Origin: Streptomyces sclerotialus
Lineage (GTDB): Bacteria; Actinomycetota; Actinomycetes; Streptomycetales; Streptomycetaceae
Reading direction: 5' to 3'
DNA length: 64,000 nucleotides
NCBI GenBank assembly: GCA_000719105.1
Contig: JODX01000012.1
Coordinates: forward strand, 1 to 64,000
Position 1 is the stretch's first letter; each line of letters opens with the position of its first letter. Shown piece after piece: positions 8,863 through 17,690 of this stretch. The notes below the pieces were generated by a model. That model searched no databases. It saw only the letters and a program-made list of their open reading frames with translations, and was not told the origin of the DNA. The position numbers and the translations under genes are program-made.

Positions 8863-9975
8863 ATGATCGAAACGCCGTCCCTGGTGGACCAGTACTGCCA
8901 CGGAATCCTGCGCACGGAACTGGGCCTCGGGACCTTCGAGGCCCACCTCGCCCGCAGCGAGGGCCCGCCCGCGCCCGGCACCACCTTCTTCGACACCCAG
9001 ACCGGCTTCGCGGTGCGCCGCTGGTGCCCGCCCCTGCTCGGCCTGGAACCGCACTGCCCGCCCGCCCGCTATCTCGCCCGCCGCCGTGAGCTGGGCGTCC
9101 CGGAATCCGGCCGGCGGCTGCTGCGGGGCAGCGGCATCACCACGTACCTCGTGGACACCGGACTGCCCGGCGACCTCACCGGACCCGGGGAGCTGGCCGC
9201 CGCGGGCGCGGCCGAGGCGCACGAGATCATCCGTCTGGAGCTCCTGGCCGAGCAGGTCGCCGACACCTCCGGCACGGTCGAGTCCTTCCTCGCCAACCTC
9301 GCCGAGTCGGTGCACGGCGCGGCCGTGCACGCGGTCGCCTTCACCTCACTGGCGGGCGTACGGCACGGACTGGCGCTCGCCCCCGAGCCGCCCGGACCGG
9401 GCGAGGTGCGGGGCGCCGCCGGGCGCTGGCTCGCGGGCCGCCCGGTCGGCGGCACGCTCACGGACCCGGTGCTGCTGAGGCATCTGCTGTGGATCGCCGT
9501 CGCCTCGGGCCGGCCCCTCCAGCTGCACGCCGGGCTCGGCGAGAGCGAGCCGGGCCTGCGCATCGACCGTACGGACCCGGTCCTGCTCACCGACTTCGCC
9601 CGTGCCACGGCGGGTTTCGGCACCGACCTCATCCTGCTGCACGGCTACCCGTACCACCGCCACGCGGCCCATCTCGCCGGGGTCTTCCCGCACGTGTACG
9701 CCGACCTGGGCGCCGTACTCGTCCGTACGGGCGCACGGGCGGCGGCCGTCCTCGCCGAGGTCCTGGAGCTGGCCCCCTTCGGCAAGCTGATCTTCTCCAG
9801 CGGCGCCCGGGGCCTGCCCGAGCTGCACGTGGTGGGGGCGCGGCTGTTCCGGGAGGCGCTGGCCCGGGTGCTGGGGACCTGGGTGGCCGAGGGCGCGTGG
9901 TCGCTGACGGACGCCCAGCGCGTGGCGGCGATGATCGCCTCGGAGAACGCGCGGCGGGTGTACGCCGTGAAGTGA
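8863..9975 (+). CDS. amidohydrolase-fold protein
   Basis: A 370-residue protein that looks like the amidohydrolase-2 (FluG-N/TIM-barrel) group: MIETPSLVDQYCHGIL at the start takes the place of the metal-binding HxH region (here only one His), and later segments LQLHAGLGESE, LILLHGYPYHRHAAHL and VYADLGAVLV match the strand-helix layout and histidines of that family. The end, GKLIFSSGARGLPELHV, corresponds to the last barrel strand. The substrate cannot be told from sequence. The ATG is preceded by CGGGAGACCCGG. The gene converges on ctaA. Confidence 0.7.
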   Translation: MIETPSLVDQYCHGILRTELGLGTFEAHLARSEGPPAPGTTFFDTQTGFAVRRWCPPLLGLEPHCPPARYLARRRELGVPESGRRLLRGSGITTYLVDTGLPGDLTGPGELAAAGAAEAHEIIRLELLAEQVADTSGTVESFLANLAESVHGAAVHAVAFTSLAGVRHGLALAPEPPGPGEVRGAAGRWLAGRPVGGTLTDPVLLRHLLWIAVASGRPLQLHAGLGESEPGLRIDRTDPVLLTDFARATAGFGTDLILLHGYPYHRHAAHLAGVFPHVYADLGAVLVRTGARAAAVLAEVLELAPFGKLIFSSGARGLPELHVVGARLFREALARVLGTWVAEGAWSLTDAQRVAAMIASENARRVYAVK

Positions 9976-10020
9976 GCGGGCCCCGCGCCGGTCCTCCGCG
10001 CGCGGGAGCCTACGGATACG

Positions 10021-11028
10021 TCACGCGGGCGTGGCGACCGGTTCCGCCGGCCGGGCCGGCTCGTCGACCGTCGCCTCCGGGCGCTCCCGCAGCGACAGCA
10101 GCACCCGCAGGGTGGCGATCCACACGATGCAGGAGCCGAACATGTGGGCGCCGACGAGGATCTCGGGGAGATCGGTGAAGTACTGGACGTAGCCGATGGC
10201 GCCCTGGGCGAGCAGGATCAGGAACAGGTCCCGGGTCCGGGCCAGCGGCCCCTTCGGGGCGTCGACCGCCTTCAGCACGAACCACAGCGCGAACGTCAGC
10301 GTCACCACGATCCAGGCGAACACCGCGTGCAGCTTGCTCACGGCCTCCCAGTCCACCGGCATGCGCGGCACGTCGCTGGAGTCGCCCGCATGGGGTCCCG
10401 CGCCCGTGACGACGGTACCGACGGCGATCAGCAGGACGGTCGCCGCGACCAGGCACCACACCAGTTGCTGCACCGACTTGCCGACCAGCGGGCGCGGCGC
10501 CCCGGAGCCCTCGCGCGTGCGCTGCCACATCAGGGTGGCCACGGCGATGAGCGCGGTGGAGAGCAGGAAGTGCGCGGCCACCGTGTACGGGTTGAGGCCG
10601 ACCAGGACGACGATGCCGCCGAGGATCGCGTTGCCCATCACGACCCAGAACTGGGCCCAGCCGAGCCGCGTCAGATCGCGCCGCCACGGCTTCTCGGAGC
10701 GCGCGGCGATGATCGCCCAGCCGACGGCGGCGCACAGCACGTACGTGAGCAGGCGGTTGCCGAACTCGATGACGCCGTGCATGCCCATCTCGTGGGTGTT
10801 GGTCAGCGAGTCCTCGGTGCACTTCGGCCAGGTGGGGCAGCCGAGGCCCGAACCGGTGAGCCGCACGGCGCCGCCGGTGACCACGATGACCACCGACATG
10901 ACGAGCGCGGCGAGGGCCGCCCGCCGGACCGTCCGGGGATCCGGGGTCCAGCGTGCGGCGATGTAGGCGAGGGGGTTGCGCAGGGCAGCCGTCGCGTCTG
11001 CACGGGTCACGTTTGGCACGGGCACCAT
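10021..11028 (-). CDS. ctaA: heme A synthase (CtaA/Cox15)
   Basis: Converts heme O to heme A by oxidising a methyl group; membrane protein with two four-helix bundles. The 335-residue sequence has eight hydrophobic segments and four conserved histidine contexts: MHGVIEFGNRLLTY, VAAHFLLSTAL, KLHAVFAWIVV and VGAHMFGSCIV, the expected heme ligands. The extracytoplasmic pair CPTWPKC after the first helix corresponds to the disulphide of actinobacterial and Bacillus CtaA. The ATG at 11028 is chosen because the protein then begins MVPVPNVTRADA; no clear Shine-Dalgarno sequence is seen, so the start is less sure. Partner enzyme ctaB is nearby. Confidence 0.92.
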   Translation of the reverse strand: MVPVPNVTRADATAALRNPLAYIAARWTPDPRTVRRAALAALVMSVVIVVTGGAVRLTGSGLGCPTWPKCTEDSLTNTHEMGMHGVIEFGNRLLTYVLCAAVGWAIIAARSEKPWRRDLTRLGWAQFWVVMGNAILGGIVVLVGLNPYTVAAHFLLSTALIAVATLMWQRTREGSGAPRPLVGKSVQQLVWCLVAATVLLIAVGTVVTGAGPHAGDSSDVPRMPVDWEAVSKLHAVFAWIVVTLTFALWFVLKAVDAPKGPLARTRDLFLILLAQGAIGYVQYFTDLPEILVGAHMFGSCIVWIATLRVLLSLRERPEATVDEPARPAEPVATPA

Positions 11029-11109
11029 GGTAGGCGCACGCTTGTGCACCGATTCACGAGGGGCGGGTCCCGGCCACTCCGGCGCGGCGGACGGCCCGCC
11101 TCCCAGGTC

Positions 11110-11883
11110 CTACTCCCAGCGGAAGAACCGCGCCGCCGTCCCCAGCCCCAGCACCGCCCACACGGCCAGGATCCCGAGGTCGCCCCACGGCATCCCGGCA
11201 CCGTGCTGGAGGACGTCCCGCAGCCCGTCGGAGAGGGCCGAGATCGGCAGCAGCCCGAGCACGGACTGCGCCGCGTCCGGGAACTTGTCCAGCGGTACGA
11301 CCACCCCGCCGCCCACCAGCAGCAGCAGGAAGACCAGGTTGGCGGCCGCCAACGTGGCCTCCGCCTTGAGGGTGCCCGCCATCAGCAGGCCGAGCCCGGA
11401 GAAGGCGGCCGTGCCGAGGACCAGCAGAAGCAGGACGGCGAAGGGGTTGCCCTGCGGGGACCAGCCCATCGCGAAGGCGATCACCGTGACCAGGACGACC
11501 TGGAGGATTTCCGTGACCAGTACGGATATCGTCTTCGCGGTCATCAGGCCCCAGCGGGGGAGCGGTGAGACGGCGAGGCGCTTGAGGACGCCGTAGCGGC
11601 GCTCGAAGCCCGTCGCGATGGCCTGGCCCGTGAACGCGGTCGACATCACCGCGAGCGCGAGGATGCCGGGGGCCAGGAAGTCGACCGCCTTCCCCTCGCC
11701 CGTGTCCACGATGTCCACCGAGCCGAACAGCACGAGCAGCAGCGTCGGGATGATCACGGTGAGGAGGAGCTGCTCGCCGTTGCGCAGCAGCATCCTCGTC
11801 TCCAGCGCCGCCTGTGCCGCGATCATGCCGGGCAGGGGCGCGGCACCCGGCCTGGGGGTGTAGGTACCGCCGGCGGTGGTCAT
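11110..11883 (-). CDS. ABC-2 type transporter permease
   Basis: A 257-residue membrane protein with six hydrophobic segments, typical of ABC-2 (drug/antibiotic or lipid exporter) permeases. It opens with a cytoplasmic N-terminus (MTTAGGTYTPRPGAAPLPGM), a first span LLLTVIIPTLLLVLFGSVDI, the conserved segment FERRYGVLKRLAVSPLPRW and a later LLLLVGGGVVVPLDKFP. Its ATG overlaps the stop of the ATPase gene (ATGA), so the two are co-translated and surely form one exporter. The substrate is not evident. ctaA follows 81 nt downstream on the same strand, though nothing shows a functional link. Confidence 0.88.
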   Translation of the reverse strand: MTTAGGTYTPRPGAAPLPGMIAAQAALETRMLLRNGEQLLLTVIIPTLLLVLFGSVDIVDTGEGKAVDFLAPGILALAVMSTAFTGQAIATGFERRYGVLKRLAVSPLPRWGLMTAKTISVLVTEILQVVLVTVIAFAMGWSPQGNPFAVLLLLVLGTAAFSGLGLLMAGTLKAEATLAAANLVFLLLLVGGGVVVPLDKFPDAAQSVLGLLPISALSDGLRDVLQHGAGMPWGDLGILAVWAVLGLGTAARFFRWE

Positions 11884-12803
11884 GAACGCAGCTCCTTGCC
11901 GGTCAGTTCCAGGAAGACGTCCTCGAGCGTGTGCCGCTCCACGGAGATGCCGTCCGGCATGACTCCGTGCTGGGCGCACCAGGACGTGACGGTCGCGAGG
12001 AGCTGGGGGTCGATCTTGCCGCTCACCCGGTAGACGCCCGGCGTCAGCTCGGCCGCCGCGGTGTCGGAGGGGAGCGCCTTCAGCAGCGAGCCCACGTCCA
12101 GGCCGGGGCGGCCGGTGAAGCGCAGGGTGTTCTCGGCGCCGCCGCGGCACAGCTCCTCGGGCGTGCCCTGGGCGATGACCCGGCCCGCGTCGATGATCGC
12201 CACGTCGTCGGCAAGCTGTTCGGCCTCGTCCATGTGGTGGGTGGTGAGAATGATGGACACGCCGTCCGCGCGCAGTTCGCGCACGAGGTCCCAGGTGGAC
12301 CGGCGCGCCTGCGGGTCGAGGCCCGCGGTGGGCTCGTCGAGGAAGACCAGTTCCGGCCGGCCCACGACGGCCATCGCCAGGGCGAGGCGCTGCTGCTGGC
12401 CGCCGGAGAGGCGGCGGTAGGTGGTGCGGCCGCAGGAGCCGAGACCGAGCCGTTCGATCAGCGCGTCCACGTCCAGCGGGTGCGCGTGCAGCTTCGCCGT
12501 GTGGCGGAGCATCTCGTCGGCGCGGGCGCCGGAGTAGACGCCGCCGGACTGGAGCATCACGCCGATGCGCGGATACAGCTCACGGGCCTGGCGCACCGGG
12601 TCGAGGCCCAGCACGCGCACCGTGCCCGAGTCGGGTCTCCGGTAGCCCTCACAGGTCTCGACCGTGGTGGTCTTGCCCGCTCCGTTGGGGCCGAGGACGG
12701 CGGTGACACCCGCCCGGGCCACCAGGTCGAGGCCGTCCACCGCGGTCTTCGTTCCGTACCGCTTCACCAGGGCCTGGACCTGGACCACGGGCTCACTTCG
12801 CAT
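11880..12803 (-). CDS. ABC transporter ATP-binding protein
   Basis: A 307-residue exporter ATPase of the DrrA-like/CcmA group. Walker A is GPNGAGKTTT, the signature LSGGQQQRLALAMA, Walker B ELVFLDEPTAGLDP, and the switch His is in ILTTHHMDEAEQL. The additional about 85 residues after the nucleotide-binding domain end with HTLEDVFLELTGKELR, the usual C-terminal motif of this group. It powers the permease encoded directly after it. No Shine-Dalgarno sequence is seen before the ATG; translation may be re-initiated from the acetyltransferase gene, whose stop is 11 nt upstream. Confidence 0.92.
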   Translation of the reverse strand: MRSEPVVQVQALVKRYGTKTAVDGLDLVARAGVTAVLGPNGAGKTTTVETCEGYRRPDSGTVRVLGLDPVRQARELYPRIGVMLQSGGVYSGARADEMLRHTAKLHAHPLDVDALIERLGLGSCGRTTYRRLSGGQQQRLALAMAVVGRPELVFLDEPTAGLDPQARRSTWDLVRELRADGVSIILTTHHMDEAEQLADDVAIIDAGRVIAQGTPEELCRGGAENTLRFTGRPGLDVGSLLKALPSDTAAAELTPGVYRVSGKIDPQLLATVTSWCAQHGVMPDGISVERHTLEDVFLELTGKELRS

Positions 12804-12814
12804 GGGCGCCAAGT

Positions 12815-13651
12815 CTAAGGACGCGGTGGCGGTGCGGGCCGGGCGGGGGCGGCGACGTCCCCCTCACGGGGACGGTGCAGGGCCAGCCACCGCTCCGCGT
12901 ACGCCACCGCGTCGGCCACGGGAAACAGCCGCGCCTCCGCCGCGCCCACCGTGCCGCGTACGACGGGACGGTCCCGCTCGAAGTCGTGGCCGAGCTCGTC
13001 GAACCGGTCGGAGGTGATCGACACCTCGGTCACCGTCTGCCAGCCGCCCGCGGGAGCGGGACGTCCCACTTCGACCAGCGGGGCCGGGATCCGGTACTCG
13101 GCGAGATGGAAGGTGGTGCAGGAGTCGTAGCCCGCCCCCAGCAGCAGAACGCGTGCGCCCCGCTCCTCCAGCCGGGCCAGCGGGCTCCGCTCGCCGAGCC
13201 GGCAGTCGGGGGCGTGTCCGTCGAGGATCGCGGCGGCATCCGGTCCGAGCGCCGCGAACGAGGTCTGAGGGTGCGCGCTGCGCAGGGCGCCAGGCCAGTT
13301 CCGTACCGTCTCCGGGACGACGCCGACCCCGCGCGTGGGCGTGATCAGAGGGTCGTACGCGGGCATGGTCGCCCGGATGGTCCCCCACCACTCCTCGGGT
13401 ACCGGAGGGCTGCGCCACAGGGCCGGGTCGGAGAGGTCGCCGGTCTGGGCGGGGACCACCAGGGTGCCGTCGGGGCCGAGGGCGTCCAGCAGGGCCTGGA
13501 CGACGGCGACCGCCCCGCCGTTGACCCAGCCGAGGGCGCTGAGGGACGAGTGGACCAGCAGGGTCTCACCGGGGCGGACGCCGAGTGAGTGCAGTTGTGC
13601 GGCGAGTGAGCCGCGGGTGACGAGCGGGCCGGTCGGAGGGGAGGTCGCCAT
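12815..13651 (-). CDS. AAC(3)-family N-acetyltransferase
   Basis: A 278-residue protein of the antibiotic (aminoglycoside 3-N) acetyltransferase family: [20 protein letters not shown] contains the conserved HSS and G segment, followed by [14 protein letters not shown] and [15 protein letters not shown], all diagnostic of the fold. Homologous genes are common in Streptomyces and many do not confer aminoglycoside resistance, so I do not call it a resistance gene. The ATG at 13651 fits the family; a TTG at 13705 would add 18 unsupported residues. It lies 11 nt upstream of the ABC ATPase gene and may share a transcript with it. The suf operon is divergent. Confidence 0.82.
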   Translation of the reverse strand: MATSPPTGPLVTRGSLAAQLHSLGVRPGETLLVHSSLSALGWVNGGAVAVVQALLDALGPDGTLVVPAQTGDLSDPALWRSPPVPEEWWGTIRATMPAYDPLITPTRGVGVVPETVRNWPGALRSAHPQTSFAALGPDAAAILDGHAPDCRLGERSPLARLEERGARVLLLGAGYDSCTTFHLAEYRIPAPLVEVGRPAPAGGWQTVTEVSITSDRFDELGHDFERDRPVVRGTVGAAEARLFPVADAVAYAERWLALHRPREGDVAAPARPAPPPRP

Positions 13652-13726
13652 GTCCGGGGAGTCTTCCGGAAGCCCGGTTCCCGCACCAGCCGATTGATCG
13701 ATCAAAGATCGTTTCCGCAGGTCAGA

Positions 13727-13740
13727 TTAGGTATGCCTAA
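13727..13740. promoter_or_regulatory. iron-box-like palindrome upstream of sufR
   Basis: TTAGGTATGCCTAA is a 14-bp near-palindrome that matches the outer parts of the actinobacterial DmdR/DtxR iron-box pattern (TTAGGTTAGNCTAACCTAA). It lies between the divergent acetyltransferase gene and sufR, 50 nt upstream of the proposed sufR promoter. It could equally be a site for SufR. Match judged by eye. Confidence 0.4.
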
Positions 13741-13776
13741 GTGACGTACCGCACCGTCGGGCGGGCCGGACGTGGC

Positions 13777-13806
13777 TTGCCGGGCTCTGAGGAATTACGC
13801 AACAAT
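13777..13806 (+). promoter_or_regulatory. candidate promoter of the suf operon
   Basis: TTGCCG (13777-13782), an 18-nt spacer and AACAAT (13801-13806), followed only 6 nt later by the GTG start of sufR. That spacing would make the transcript leaderless, consistent with the absence of a well-placed Shine-Dalgarno sequence. Confidence 0.45.
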
Positions 13807-13812
13807 GGCGTT

Positions 13813-14649
13813 GTGAAAAACGTCGGCGAGGCCCCGGAGACCCCCACGGGGGCCCCTCAGGAGGAGTTCGCGACCGGTGAGCGCTCGACGCGCAACCGGG
13901 TCGCGCGGTCCATCCTGGACCACGGGCCGTCGACCGTCGCCGACCTGGCCGGACGCCTCGGGCTGACCCAGGCGGCCGTCCGGCGCCATCTCGACGCACT
14001 GGTCGCCGACGATGTCGTACAGCCCCGTGAGCAGCGAGTCTACGGAGCGCGGACCCGTGGCCGGCCGGCCAAGGTGTTCGCCCTGACCGACTGCGGCCGG
14101 GATGCCTTCGACCAGTCCTACGACAAGCTCGCCGCCGACGCGCTGCGCTGGATCGCCGAGCACGCGGGCGGGGACGAGGCGGTCGCCGCGTTCGCCCGCG
14201 CGCGGATCGCCGCCCAGGCGGAGGCGTACCGCGCGGCGATGGAGCGGGTGCCGCCCGAGAAGCGGACCGAAGCCCTGGCCAAGGCGCTGAGCGCGGACGG
14301 GTACGCTGCTACGGCGCGCAGCGCGCCGCTCCCGCAGGCGGGCGAGCAGCTCTGCCAGCACCACTGCCCGGTCGCCCACGTCGCCGAACAGTTCCCGCAG
14401 CTCTGCGAGGCGGAGACCGAGATCTTCTCCCAGCTGCTCGGGACACATGTCCAGCGGCTGGCGACGATCGCGCACGGCGACGGCGTCTGCACGACGTTCA
14501 TCCCCGACGCGACGCACGGCACCAAGGCCGCACAGAGCGCCAAGGCGCTGCGCACCGCCGCCAAGGCCTCACGGGCCGCCGCGGCACCGAAGACTTCCAA
14601 GACCACCCACAACACATCTGCAAGCACGGCCGGGAGGAACCCCGCATGA
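13813..14649 (+). CDS. sufR: iron-sulphur cluster-responsive repressor SufR
   Basis: Winged-helix regulator heading the suf operon; in actinobacteria and cyanobacteria SufR holds a [4Fe-4S] cluster and represses suf when clusters are plentiful. The 278-residue protein has the DNA-binding domain around [21 protein letters not shown] and the cysteine cluster [15 protein letters not shown] followed by QLCEAE and a further GVCTTF, giving C-x3-C-x12-C spacing. The C-terminal 45 residues are an Ala/Lys/Ser-rich tail of unknown use. The GTG giving [11 protein letters not shown] is preferred over a possible upstream start. It overlaps sufB as ATGA, tying regulator level to the operon. Confidence 0.9.
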   Translation: MKNVGEAPETPTGAPQEEFATGERSTRNRVARSILDHGPSTVADLAGRLGLTQAAVRRHLDALVADDVVQPREQRVYGARTRGRPAKVFALTDCGRDAFDQSYDKLAADALRWIAEHAGGDEAVAAFARARIAAQAEAYRAAMERVPPEKRTEALAKALSADGYAATARSAPLPQAGEQLCQHHCPVAHVAEQFPQLCEAETEIFSQLLGTHVQRLATIAHGDGVCTTFIPDATHGTKAAQSAKALRTAAKASRAAAAPKTSKTTHNTSASTAGRNPA

Positions 14650-16067
14650 CTCTCCCCACGGAGACTGCCCACCCTGAGCTCGAGGGTCTGGGCAAGTACG
14701 AATACGGCTGGGCCGACTCCGACGAGGCCGGTGCCGCAGCGAAGCGCGGCCTGAACGAGGACGTCGTCAAGGACATCTCCTCGAAGAAGTCCGAGCCCGA
14801 GTGGATGACCAAGCTCCGCCTCAAGGGCCTGAAGCTCTTCGAGAAGAAGCCCATGCCGAACTGGGGCTCCGACCTGTCGGGCATCGACTTCGACAACATC
14901 AAGTACTTCGTGCGGTCCACGGAGAAGCAGGCCCAGTCGTGGGAGGACCTGCCCGAGGACATCAAGAACACGTACGACAAGCTCGGCATCCCGGAGGCGG
15001 AGAAGCAGCGCCTCGTCGCCGGTGTCGCCGCGCAGTACGAGTCCGAGGTCGTCTACCACCAGATCCGCGAGGACCTGGAGGAGCAGGGCGTCATCTTCCT
15101 CGACACGGACACCGCGCTCAAGGAGCACCCGGAGCTCTTCAAGGAGTACTTCGGCACGGTCATCCCGGCCGGTGACAACAAGTTCGCCGCGCTGAACACC
15201 GCCGTGTGGTCCGGTGGCTCCTTCATCTACGTGCCGAAGAACGTGCACGTGGAGATCCCGCTCCAGGCCTACTTCCGCATCAACACGGAGAACATGGGCC
15301 AGTTCGAGCGGACCCTGATCATCGTCGACGAGGGTGCCTACGTGCACTACGTCGAGGGCTGCACCGCCCCGATCTACAAGTCGGACTCGCTGCACTCCGC
15401 GGTCGTCGAGATCATCGTCAAGAAGAACGCCCGGTGCCGTTACACGACCATCCAGAACTGGTCGAACAACGTCTACAACCTGGTCACCAAGCGCGCCGTG
15501 GCGTACGAGGGCGCGACCATGGAGTGGATCGACGGCAACATCGGCTCCAAGGTGACGATGAAGTACCCGGCCGTCTACCTGATGGGCGAGCACGCCAAGG
15601 GCGAGACCCTGTCCATCGCCTTCGCGGGCGAGGGCCAGCACCAGGACGCCGGCGCCAAGATGGTCCACATGGCCCCGAACACCTCCTCCAACATCGTCTC
15701 CAAGTCGGTGGCGCGTGGCGGTGGCCGCACCTCCTACCGCGGTCTGATCGAGATCGGCGAGGGCGCCCCGGGCGCCAAGTCGAACGTGCTCTGCGACGCG
15801 CTGCTCGTCGACACCATCTCCCGCTCGGACACGTACCCCTACGTGGACGTCCGCGAGGACGACGTGTCCATGGGCCACGAGGCGACCGTCTCCAAGGTCT
15901 CCGAGGACCAGCTCTTCTACCTGATGAGCCGCGGTCTCTCCGAGGACGAGGCGATGGCGATGATCGTGCGCGGCTTCGTCGAGCCGATCGCCAAGGAGCT
16001 GCCCATGGAGTACGCGCTGGAGCTCAACCGGCTGATCGAGCTGCAGATGGAGGGCGCGGTCGGCTGA
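14646..16067 (+). CDS. sufB: Fe-S cluster scaffold subunit SufB
   Basis: Scaffold on which the SUF machinery builds iron-sulphur clusters, working as a SufBCD complex. The 473-residue length and sequence are typical: the N-terminal [14 protein letters not shown], then [21 protein letters not shown], a beta-helical core ([20 protein letters not shown] with the conserved Cys) and the C-terminal [35 protein letters not shown] precedes the ATG, which overlaps the sufR stop. A hairpin follows before sufD. Confidence 0.97.
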   Translation: MTLPTETAHPELEGLGKYEYGWADSDEAGAAAKRGLNEDVVKDISSKKSEPEWMTKLRLKGLKLFEKKPMPNWGSDLSGIDFDNIKYFVRSTEKQAQSWEDLPEDIKNTYDKLGIPEAEKQRLVAGVAAQYESEVVYHQIREDLEEQGVIFLDTDTALKEHPELFKEYFGTVIPAGDNKFAALNTAVWSGGSFIYVPKNVHVEIPLQAYFRINTENMGQFERTLIIVDEGAYVHYVEGCTAPIYKSDSLHSAVVEIIVKKNARCRYTTIQNWSNNVYNLVTKRAVAYEGATMEWIDGNIGSKVTMKYPAVYLMGEHAKGETLSIAFAGEGQHQDAGAKMVHMAPNTSSNIVSKSVARGGGRTSYRGLIEIGEGAPGAKSNVLCDALLVDTISRSDTYPYVDVREDDVSMGHEATVSKVSEDQLFYLMSRGLSEDEAMAMIVRGFVEPIAKELPMEYALELNRLIELQMEGAVG

Positions 16068-16090
16068 CGACCGCCGCTCCCCGGCAGTGA

Positions 16091-16117
16091 CGGCCCGCCC
16101 CCCGTGCGGGCGGGCCG
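16091..16117 (+). terminator. intercistronic hairpin between sufB and sufD
   Basis: Arms CGGCCCGCCC and GGGCGGGCCG around a 7-nt loop, 23 nt after the sufB stop and 46 nt before sufD. As the downstream genes have no obvious promoter of their own, this is more likely a partial terminator or mRNA-stabilising structure than a full stop. Confidence 0.55.
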
Positions 16118-16163
16118 CCCGATCACAACTGACTTGACGTAGGAAGAGAGCAGAACGACAGCC

Positions 16164-17354
16164 ATGGCTGAGGCCCAGAACATCCCGGTGGGGAGCACCA
16201 CCGCCGGCGCCATCGCGGTGGCGGCGGAGGCCGACTCGACCGTCGCCACGCGCATGAGCGCTCCCCCGTCCTTCGACGTCGCGGACTTCCCGGTCCCGAA
16301 CGGCCGCGAGGAGGAGTGGCGGTTCACCCCGCTGGAGCGCCTGCGCGGGCTGCACGACGGCACCGCCGTCGCCACCGGCACCGGTGTGAAGGTGGACGTC
16401 CAGGCCCCCGAGGGCGTCACCGTCGAGGCCGTCGGCCGCGACGACGCCCGGCTCGGCAAGGCGGGCACCCCGGTGGACCGCATCGCCGCCCAGGCGTACT
16501 CCGCCTTCGAGCAGGCCTCGGTCGTGACCGTGCCCAAGGAGACCGCGCTCACCGAGCCGATCCGCATCGCCGTGCACGGCGAGGGCGGCACCGCCTTCGG
16601 CCACACGGTCGTCGAGCTCGGCGCCTTCGCCGAGGCCGTGGTCGTCATCGACCACACCGGTGACGCGGTGCTCGCCGCCAACGTCGACTACGTCCTCGGT
16701 GACGGCGCCAAGCTGACCGTCGTCTCCGTCCAGGACTGGGACGACAAGGCCGTGCACGTCGCCCAGCACAACGCGCTCGTCGGCCGCGACGCCAGCTTCA
16801 AGTCGGTCGTCGTGACCTTCGGCGGTGACGTCGTCCGCCTGCACCCGCGCGTGAACTACGCGGGCACCGGCGGCGAGGCCGAGCTGTTCGGCCTGTACTT
16901 CACCGACAAGGGCCAGCACCAGGAGCACCGTCTCCTGGTCGACCACGACGAGCCGCACTGCAAGTCGAACGTCGTCTACAAGGGCGCGCTCCAGGGCGAC
17001 AACGCGCACGCCGTGTGGATCGGTGACGTGCTCATCGAGGCCAAGGCCGAGGGCACCGACACCTACGAGATGAACCGCAACCTCGTCCTCACGGACGGCG
17101 CGCGCGTCGACTCGGTCCCGAACCTGGAGATCGAGACCGGCGAGATCGTCGGCGCCGGCCACGCGTCCGCCACCGGCCGCTTCGACGACGAGCAGCTCTT
17201 CTACCTGATGGCCCGCGGTATCCCGGAGTACGAGGCGCGCCGCCTGGTCGTCCGCGGCTTCTTCGCCGAGCTGGTTCAGCAGATCGGCGTCGCGGACATC
17301 GAGGAGCGCCTGCTCGCCAAGATCGACGAGGAGCTGGAGGCCGCGGTCGCATGA
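16164..17354 (+). CDS. sufD: Fe-S cluster assembly protein SufD
   Basis: Partner of SufB in the SufBC2D scaffold complex, involved in iron acquisition. The 396-residue sequence begins MAEAQNIPVGSTTAG, has the family segment GREEEWRFTPLERLRGLHD, a beta-helix core, and the SufB/D C-terminal signature ASATGRFDDEQLFYLMARGI followed by EYEARRLVVRGFFAELV. A GGAAGAGAG sequence lies upstream of the ATG. Its stop overlaps the Rieske ferredoxin gene (ATGA). Confidence 0.96.
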   Translation: MAEAQNIPVGSTTAGAIAVAAEADSTVATRMSAPPSFDVADFPVPNGREEEWRFTPLERLRGLHDGTAVATGTGVKVDVQAPEGVTVEAVGRDDARLGKAGTPVDRIAAQAYSAFEQASVVTVPKETALTEPIRIAVHGEGGTAFGHTVVELGAFAEAVVVIDHTGDAVLAANVDYVLGDGAKLTVVSVQDWDDKAVHVAQHNALVGRDASFKSVVVTFGGDVVRLHPRVNYAGTGGEAELFGLYFTDKGQHQEHRLLVDHDEPHCKSNVVYKGALQGDNAHAVWIGDVLIEAKAEGTDTYEMNRNLVLTDGARVDSVPNLEIETGEIVGAGHASATGRFDDEQLFYLMARGIPEYEARRLVVRGFFAELVQQIGVADIEERLLAKIDEELEAAVA

Positions 17355-17683
17355 CCACCTTCGTACGCGCGTGCGCACTGAGTGAGCTGGAGGAGGACAC
17401 CCCGAAGCGGGTGGAACTCGACGGCACGCCGGTCGCGGTCGTCCGTACCGAGGGCGAGGTGTTCGCGATCAACGACATCTGCTCGCACGCGAACGTCTCG
17501 CTCTCCGAGGGCGAGGTGGAGGACTGCCAGATCGAGTGCTGGCTGCACGGCTCCGCCTTCGACCTCCGCACCGGCAAGCCGTCCGGCCTTCCCGCGACGC
17601 GCCCCGTCCCCGTATACCCCGTAAAGATCGAAGGGGGCAGCGTCTTTGTTGACGTACGCGCCTCCCTCACCCAGGAGTCCTGA
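17351..17683 (+). CDS. Rieske-type [2Fe-2S] ferredoxin of the SUF operon
   Basis: A 110-residue soluble Rieske protein. The two cluster-binding motifs are CSHANVSLSEGEV (C-x-H) and CWLHGSAFDLRTG (C-x2-H), separated by the usual spacing, as in non-heme ferredoxin subunits of dioxygenases. Placement between sufD and sufC with ATGA coupling is the standard actinobacterial arrangement, so it probably supplies electrons or serves as an acceptor during cluster assembly; its exact role is not established. Confidence 0.93.
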   Translation: MTTFVRACALSELEEDTPKRVELDGTPVAVVRTEGEVFAINDICSHANVSLSEGEVEDCQIECWLHGSAFDLRTGKPSGLPATRPVPVYPVKIEGGSVFVDVRASLTQES

Positions 17684-17690
17684 GGCACCC

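Noticed and set aside
12804..12817. TAGACT box upstream of the ABC ATPase gene as a leaderless promoter
   Set aside because: It overlaps the stop codon of the acetyltransferase gene 11 nt upstream and lacks a -35 box; operon transcription explains the spacing better.
12815..13651. Aminoglycoside resistance gene
   Set aside because: The AAC(3) fold is clear, but members of this group are widespread in Streptomyces without shown resistance, and the context is not a resistance or biosynthetic cluster.
14118..17378. A 1086-codon open frame antisense to sufR-sufB-sufD
   Set aside because: High third-position GC in real genes creates long antisense frames. Its composition (Val/Leu/Gly/Asp/Arg-rich, no domain) and the certainty of the suf genes on the other strand rule it out.
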